From an uncultured Poribacteria bacterium (GTDB lineage: Bacteria > Poribacteria > WGA-4E > WGA-3G): a stretch of DNA of 64,000 bases. Position numbers and translations under genes: made by a program. Each line of letters begins with the position of its first letter. Position 1 is the first letter of the stretch. The notes beneath the pieces are model-generated. The model was not told the DNA's origin. It saw only the letters and a program-made list of their open reading frames with translations, and searched no databases. The stretch is from positions 3,142,481 to 3,206,480 of the forward strand of contig OY282383.1 in the NCBI GenBank assembly GCA_958295855.1, in the 5' to 3' direction. This document shows positions 60,442 to 64,000 of this stretch, piece after piece.

Positions 60442-61875
60442 ATGTCCACAAACCAACCAAACGTTCTCTGGATTTACGGCGAAGATCTCTCCCCAGATCT
60501 CGGCTGTTACGGCACACCGGCGGTGCAAACGCCGAACATTGACCGGCTCGCAGCAGAGGGAACGCGCTATACCAACGCTTTCGTCACATGCCCGGTCTGC
60601 TCACCGAGCCGCTCTGCACTCATCACTGGGACGTATCAAACCCACTTTGATGCCCACAACCATCGCAGCAATCGGGATAAACCTTTGCAGGCTGATATGA
60701 AACTCATCACCGATTGCTTCCGAGAGGCGGGCTATTTTACGTGCAACAGCCCCGGACCGCCCTATAACCGCCCTGGGAAAACAGATTTTAATTTTAAACG
60801 TGACAAGCCTTTTGATGGAATAGATTGGCGAGAACGCAGAATGCACGTCGCTTATGGGCGAAATACGCCGCAGAAGCAGGGTGACAAACCCCGCCCACAG
60901 GAGCAGCCTTTTTATGCACAAATCAACATTCCGGACACGCATCGCGTCTTTAAACCAGATGCACACCAACCTATTGATCCGGATACAGTGGCACTGCCTC
61001 CTTACTATCCAGATCATCCGCTCGCCCGAAAAGATTGGGCACTCTATCTGGAGAGCATCCAGATTTTAGATCGCAAGGTCGGACAGATTCTTGACCGGCT
61101 GGAGGAGGAGGGGCTCTCGGAGAACACCATCGTCTTTTTCATGAGCGACCACGGGCGGGCGCACATCCGTTGCAAGCAGTTCCTCTACGATGGGGGCATC
61201 CACATCCCATTGATTGTTCGATGGCCAGAGCACGTCGAAGCCGGTGCTGTCAGCGATAAACTCATCAGTGGCGTTGATGTCGCGCCGACGACACTTTCCC
61301 TCGCTGGGGTTGAGATTCCTGACTTTATGCAAGGACAAACCTTCCTCGGGGCAGATGCAACATCGCGCGACGCTATTTTCGCAGCGCGCGACCGGTGCGA
61401 TGGCACGGATGATCGCATCCGGTGTATCCGAACGCACCGCTATAAACTGATCCGTAACTATCACCCCGAACGGCCCTATATGCAATTCAACGGCTACAAG
61501 AAACTGCAGTACCCGGTGTGGACATTGACGCGGGCACTCTCCGCGAAAGGTGAATTGTCACCAGCACAACAACAGTTCATGAAACAGACGCGTCCTGCCG
61601 AAGAACTGTACGATTTGACGGCGGACCCGCATGAAGTTAACAACCTCGCCGCTGATGAACGTTATGATACCGTGCGAAGCGAACTTGCCGCGCAGCTCAA
61701 CACATGGATAGCCGCAACAGGCGACATGGGCGAAACCCCAGAACCGGCAACAGTTACCACTTATTGGGATGAACACATGGCAGAAAGTTTCAGGCAGAGC
61801 ATGGAAAAACGGGGGCTCTCACACGATATAAGCGATGCGGATTACCTGACATGGTGGAAAAATCAACTCCTATAG
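60442..61875 (+). CDS. Sulfatase (formylglycine type)
   Basis: 477 residues, AGAGGG before ATG. LWIYGEDLSPDLGCYG and the modification motif CSPSR (Cys53-x-Pro-x-Arg57) identify a type I sulfatase, whose cysteine becomes formylglycine. PNIDRLAAEG, FFMSDHGRAH (metal Asp-His) and LYDLTADPHEVNNLA follow. No signal peptide is seen. Substrate unknown; sulphated polysaccharides are likely in a marine or sponge habitat. 25 bases of its sequence also occur in the nuoK-nuoL gap. Confidence 0.92.
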   Translation: MSTNQPNVLWIYGEDLSPDLGCYGTPAVQTPNIDRLAAEGTRYTNAFVTCPVCSPSRSALITGTYQTHFDAHNHRSNRDKPLQADMKLITDCFREAGYFTCNSPGPPYNRPGKTDFNFKRDKPFDGIDWRERRMHVAYGRNTPQKQGDKPRPQEQPFYAQINIPDTHRVFKPDAHQPIDPDTVALPPYYPDHPLARKDWALYLESIQILDRKVGQILDRLEEEGLSENTIVFFMSDHGRAHIRCKQFLYDGGIHIPLIVRWPEHVEAGAVSDKLISGVDVAPTTLSLAGVEIPDFMQGQTFLGADATSRDAIFAARDRCDGTDDRIRCIRTHRYKLIRNYHPERPYMQFNGYKKLQYPVWTLTRALSAKGELSPAQQQFMKQTRPAEELYDLTADPHEVNNLAADERYDTVRSELAAQLNTWIAATGDMGETPEPATVTTYWDEHMAESFRQSMEKRGLSHDISDADYLTWWKNQLL

Positions 61876-62140
61876 ATGCTTCCTTCGTAAGGCCGTTTGG
61901 CGAGAGTGTGTCCCCTTTTCTTCGTGCTTTGAAACGGGGTTATCCCCAGTGAACTTCGGGCGCGGGTTGGCACAATTAGATACCGGCTATTCTTCTTTTG
62001 GCACAGCAACACTATTGCAGTCTTGTCTCATGGAATAGCGAAAAAGACTGGTGCGGTTCCACAACGTGATTTACAGCTCGCACTTGACCGAAAACGCCAA
62101 TTTGAGCAAGACGCCGCTATTCATACGTAGGAGAACCACA

Positions 62141-62977
62141 ATGGCTGATAAAAACACTATCACAGATGCGGTTGAGATTATGCACCACCTCTATATTCGG
62201 GATAATCCCGAGGCCCTAGCAAGATTAGCGGAAGAGGAAATCAAATTAAGAATTGCCCATCATGTCTACGATTTACGCGCGGCCACGGGACAAACGCAAG
62301 AAGAATTTGGTGCCCTTGTGGGAATGGATGCTATTATCATTGACGCTCTTGAGGAATCGGACTATGAAGGCGATTCCCTCGCTGCACTCGCACACATTGA
62401 GAAAGCCTTCCTCAGAAACTTTTCAACCTTCATAGCGCCGGCAAAAGGGGTATACCCCAACGCTCTGCTCACTACAACTGTGACCGGATTCAAATTGAAA
62501 TTTTTCCGATATCATCGCGACCGGACAGCGTTCCCGGGTAAACTCATGTCCTTCATATTTGAAGCGAAAACGCCGCACGCCACACATCACATCCTCAGTG
62601 AACTTGACCCGTGGGCTTACGCCATGATGCTAAATCGGAAAGAACTAAACATGTTCGCAGCGGCGGGAATAACAGAATGGTGTCATATTGAGGGAGGGCT
62701 CCAGGTGAACTTCACCGGAAACCCCGCCGAATACATGCACGCTGTGGATACGCACACCGAGCTCATTAACGCAATCATTGAGTACCTCCATACGGGGCAA
62801 CTCACAGACTTCCACAAATGGCGAGAAGAGATTAGAACAGATGGACAGGCACGTTACCTCACCGAACTAGAGGAATCGCTACACGCCAAGATCTTTGAAT
62901 GCTTTCCCGATGCTGAATGGCTAGTGCAGACACTCATCGGGTTTGTAAAAGCGCATGGGCTAGCCCGCAGCGTGTAA
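62141..62977 (+). CDS. XRE-type HTH protein with a long unknown C-terminal domain
   Basis: 278 residues from ATG 62141, behind TAGGAG; the upstream extended frame is not supported. Residues about 35-85 (YDLRAATGQTQEEFGALVGMD) form a Cro/C1-type helix-turn-helix. The rest (about 90-278) is unknown: aromatic, with HILSELDPWAYAMMLNR and FTGNPAEYMHAVDTH. It may be a transcription regulator with a ligand-sensing part, a sulfatase neighbour by context. Confidence 0.7.
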   Translation: MADKNTITDAVEIMHHLYIRDNPEALARLAEEEIKLRIAHHVYDLRAATGQTQEEFGALVGMDAIIIDALEESDYEGDSLAALAHIEKAFLRNFSTFIAPAKGVYPNALLTTTVTGFKLKFFRYHRDRTAFPGKLMSFIFEAKTPHATHHILSELDPWAYAMMLNRKELNMFAAAGITEWCHIEGGLQVNFTGNPAEYMHAVDTHTELINAIIEYLHTGQLTDFHKWREEIRTDGQARYLTELEESLHAKIFECFPDAEWLVQTLIGFVKAHGLARSV

Positions 62978-63026
62978 GACTATACTGCAAGCGTAATCAA
63001 CAGCAAAGGCCCTACGGAGGTTCCCA

Positions 63027-64000
63027 ATGAACGATATTGTCTATGGACACGGCGATGGCTTGCTAATACAAGATGGACATCGTCTCTTTCCAATCGGGTT
63101 TTATGAACTGCCAGCAGAAGAGGACGCACTGAGGGCTATGGCGGAAGCCGGAGTGAACCTCATCCGATGTGGCAGCGCAGACGCGCTTGACCGGGTGCAG
63201 GCACACGGCATGATGGGCTGGGTGCCGCTCTCGCTCCAATCTGGCGCAATCCCTGAATTCCAAGCACACGTGCGTACCCTCGCTGAGCATCCTGCACTTG
63301 CTGTGTGGGAGGGGCCCGATGAGGTGGTATGGAACTTTACGGCATATAGCGGGCTCTGGCGACAAGATCAGCTGGCAGTGTTCCCGAATCGGGGTGAATG
63401 GTGGCTACAGACACCGCTCGCAATCCAATACTCGGAAGAACGCGCCGCAGAGATTATGCCGAACATGCGCGAAGCCGTTGAATTCATCCGCAACGTTGAT
63501 GCGCACAATCGGCAGGTGTGGATTAATGAGGCACGCGATAGCGACCTGAAGTTTGTCCGACAATATATTGACTTCGTGGACATCACCGGATGCGACGATT
63601 ATCCGATTCGTGCGGATGCCCGTACTGCGGTGCGGGTCGCGGAGGCAACCGATAGGTGGCGACAGGTCGGCAGGGGCAGACCGGTCTGGATGGTGCTTCA
63701 GGCGTTTTCGTGGAACGATGTGGACGACAATCATGGCGACATTGCTGCGTTTCCTACCTTCGCCGAATCCCGGCTGATGGCTTATGCCTGCATTACGCAC
63801 GGTGCAAGGGGCATCTTGTATTGGGGCTCCAGCTATCTCAAATCTGAAGGACATGAGGCGTTTCGGCAATCGCTTTACGCCCTGACAAGCGAACTCGCCG
63901 CGCTCCAACCCTTTCTTATCGCCCCGACGGAACAGTATGTTGCAGCGAACGCCATCGATGATGGGCGCAGTGATATACCCGCTCCTGTTCAGGTGCGCGG
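63027..64000 (+). CDS. TIM-barrel glycoside hydrolase-like protein (cut by window edge)
   Basis: ATG 63027 behind ACGGAGG opens a frame that runs to base 64000 (324 codons plus two bases). It begins DIVYGHGDGLLIQDG and has IGFYELPAEE, VWEGPDEVVW, WINEARD, DITGCDDYPIR, WMVLQAFSW and GARGILYWGSSY, typical for glycoside hydrolase-type barrels that place acidic residues at strand ends. Which family is not clear. The C-terminus lies outside the window. Confidence 0.75.
   Translation, partial: MNDIVYGHGDGLLIQDGHRLFPIGFYELPAEEDALRAMAEAGVNLIRCGSADALDRVQAHGMMGWVPLSLQSGAIPEFQAHVRTLAEHPALAVWEGPDEVVWNFTAYSGLWRQDQLAVFPNRGEWWLQTPLAIQYSEERAAEIMPNMREAVEFIRNVDAHNRQVWINEARDSDLKFVRQYIDFVDITGCDDYPIRADARTAVRVAEATDRWRQVGRGRPVWMVLQAFSWNDVDDNHGDIAAFPTFAESRLMAYACITHGARGILYWGSSYLKSEGHEAFRQSLYALTSELAALQPFLIAPTEQYVAANAIDDGRSDIPAPVQVR

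Overview
The window (about 50% GC by eye) looks like a chromosomal piece of an uncultured environmental bacterium. The gene mix fits Candidatus Poribacteria or a close relative: three phytanoyl-CoA dioxygenase family genes, a sulfatase, two FG-GAP/ASPIC-UnbV proteins, ThuA, enolase-superfamily, Gfo/Idh/MocA and xylose-isomerase-like TIM-barrel genes, and very many short palindromic repeats. That assignment rests on gene content only; no rRNA or other phylogenetic marker was compared.

Layout. 1-5900: a membrane-anchored protein behind a near-perfect sigma-54 promoter, a ThuA-like and an enolase-superfamily enzyme, two paralogous lipoproteins and a PHP-domain phosphoesterase. 5900-21350: one long nuo cluster (nuoA, B, C, D, H, I, J, K, L, M, N) for respiratory complex I without NuoEFG. 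It is interrupted by an IS607-type element between nuoB and nuoC, an element-like block between nuoH and nuoI, and repeat-filled gaps around nuoJ, nuoK and nuoL. 21390-25170: tRNA-Gln and tRNA-Glu, a RelE-type toxin-antitoxin pair with a truncated antitoxin paralogue, and a YyaL/DUF255 protein.

25300-37750 is the most unusual part, a defence-like island: a type III restriction (Res-like) helicase-nuclease, a ParA-like ATPase, a HEPN protein, a membrane protein, then a tandemly duplicated module (150-residue protein plus beta-class DNA methyltransferase), an OLD/SMC-like ATPase and a possible PD-(D/E)XK-like protein. The two methyltransferases are almost identical at both ends but unrelated in the central target-recognition segment, so the locus appears to carry two interchangeable specificities with one restriction subunit.

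37750-49250 holds metabolic and housekeeping genes (PhyH dioxygenase, lipoproteins, MDR dehydrogenase, TrmH-like methyltransferase, aldo/keto reductase, NagA, a UnbV protein, MutS). 49250-64000 holds a V8-like serine protease with a separate propeptide-like gene, a Gfo/Idh/MocA oxidoreductase, a second UnbV protein, an HhH-GPD glycosylase, a TIM-barrel isomerase, a DUF1611 protein, two adjacent PhyH paralogues, a sulfatase, an XRE-domain protein and a TIM-barrel protein cut by the window edge.

At least eight families of short interspersed palindromes run through the window; I name them R1-R8. Several copies can be shown to be insertions: R1 breaks the IS607 tnpA reading frame, and removing 32 bp restores it exactly; R1 lies in frame twice in nuoL and twice in a UnbV gene; a 33-bp R5 unit lies in frame in a PhyH gene at a point where the neighbouring paralogue lacks it; R2 interrupts one of two copies of a local duplication. 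Some copies lie directly upstream of start codons (nuoJ, nuoK, nuoL, mutS). Predicted sigma-70 promoters in the window share a striking 17-bp spacer.
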